A stretch of 64,000 nt of DNA from a virus: IMG/VR virus record IMGVR_UViG_3300045996_002640, positions 1 through 64,000 of that record. One strand, 5' to 3'. Positions 63,867 through 64,000 of the stretch are shown in pieces. The position numbers were made by a program, and so were the translations under genes. Numbering within the stretch: the stretch's first letter is position 1; each line of letters starts with the position of its first letter. The notes below the pieces were generated by a model. The model was given only the letters and a program-made list of their open reading frames with translations. It was not told the origin of the DNA and ran no database searches.

Positions 63867-64000
63867 TTCGCGGGGTTCCTTTCACCGAACGCGCTGCGCA
63901 GCGCTCGGTACAAGAGATCGACAGCGTAGAGGCGCAGCCTCGGGAATTCTTTCACCTCACCTCGGCGAACGACGTTCTTCACTTCGACGGCTGCAATCTG
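63863..64000 (-). CDS. C-terminal end of an unknown protein (partial)
   Basis: The frame enters from the right edge and ends at TGA 63865-63863, overlapping the next ATG (ATGA). The 45 visible residues are basic and Arg/Leu/Val rich and show the codon bias of the region. No motif recognised. Confidence 0.5.
   Translation of the reverse strand, partial: QIAAVEVKNVVRRGEVKEFPRLRLYAVDLLYRALRSAFGERNPAK

Noticed and set aside
1-64000. Mu-type transposition or lysogeny genes
   Set aside because: Although the virion genes are Mu-like, I found no transposase, integrase or clear repressor in this window, so a transposing lifestyle is not claimed.

Overview
The window is part of the genome of a large, GC-rich tailed bacteriophage (or prophage). 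Every gene I can support lies on the minus strand, so transcription runs from base 64000 towards base 1. The virion genes have the order and families of Mu-like contractile-tailed phages: portal fused to a MuF domain, Mu-I-type protease/scaffold, capsid, gp36-like neck, tail completion, sheath, tube, a frameshifted tail chaperone pair, tape measure, gpN, gpP, gp45-48 baseplate proteins and fibres. No transposase, integrase or lysogeny repressor is recognisable here, so Mu-like refers to morphology only. The host cannot be named. Lipoprotein, Tat and Fis-type sequences and the high GC content suggest a GC-rich Gram-negative bacterium.

Layout in transcription order. 64000-62725: end of an unknown gene, an SPFH-related membrane protein, a very basic protein and a small ORF. 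62724-62106: non-coding DNA with an array of short palindromic elements exactly 50 bp apart, some continuing in phase into the flanking genes. 62105-59141: large terminase, a zinc-ribbon protein and a lipoprotein, ending in a terminator. 59023-48766: about twenty small, tightly coupled genes of unknown function (plus an HNH nuclease, a C2H2-like protein, a DUF7448-like protein and a Tat-signal protein), many sharing one C-terminal peptide. 48672-47623: two unusual tRNAs, a PTH2-type peptidyl-tRNA hydrolase and a basic DNA-binding-like protein. 47579-16762: head, neck, tail, baseplate and fibres. 16726-13565: membrane and coiled-coil proteins, a CheY-like receiver domain and the endolysin.

13541-3487 is a modular region of small genes. 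Twelve near-identical promoters (TTGCAN, 17-18 bp, TAAGGT or TAAGAG) carry a palindromic operator (GTGCCAG-N-CTGGCAC) in the -35/-10 spacer, and most are preceded by a terminator hairpin and followed by a conserved leader with an AAGGAG ribosome-binding site. This looks like a phage regulon under one repressor; an HTH-bearing protein (11023-12186) and a Fis-like protein (7697-7918) lie inside it. 3490-2678 holds tiny coupled ORFs, 2677-2022 is structured non-coding DNA with a long inverted repeat, and 2021-1 returns to coupled genes, two with the shared C-terminal peptide, ending in the start of a probable helicase.

The most novel signals are the 50-bp-phased array beside the terminase, the repeated operator-promoter cassettes and the shared C-terminal tag on at least thirteen otherwise unlike proteins. 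All family names rest on reading motifs and gene order by eye; no database search was run.
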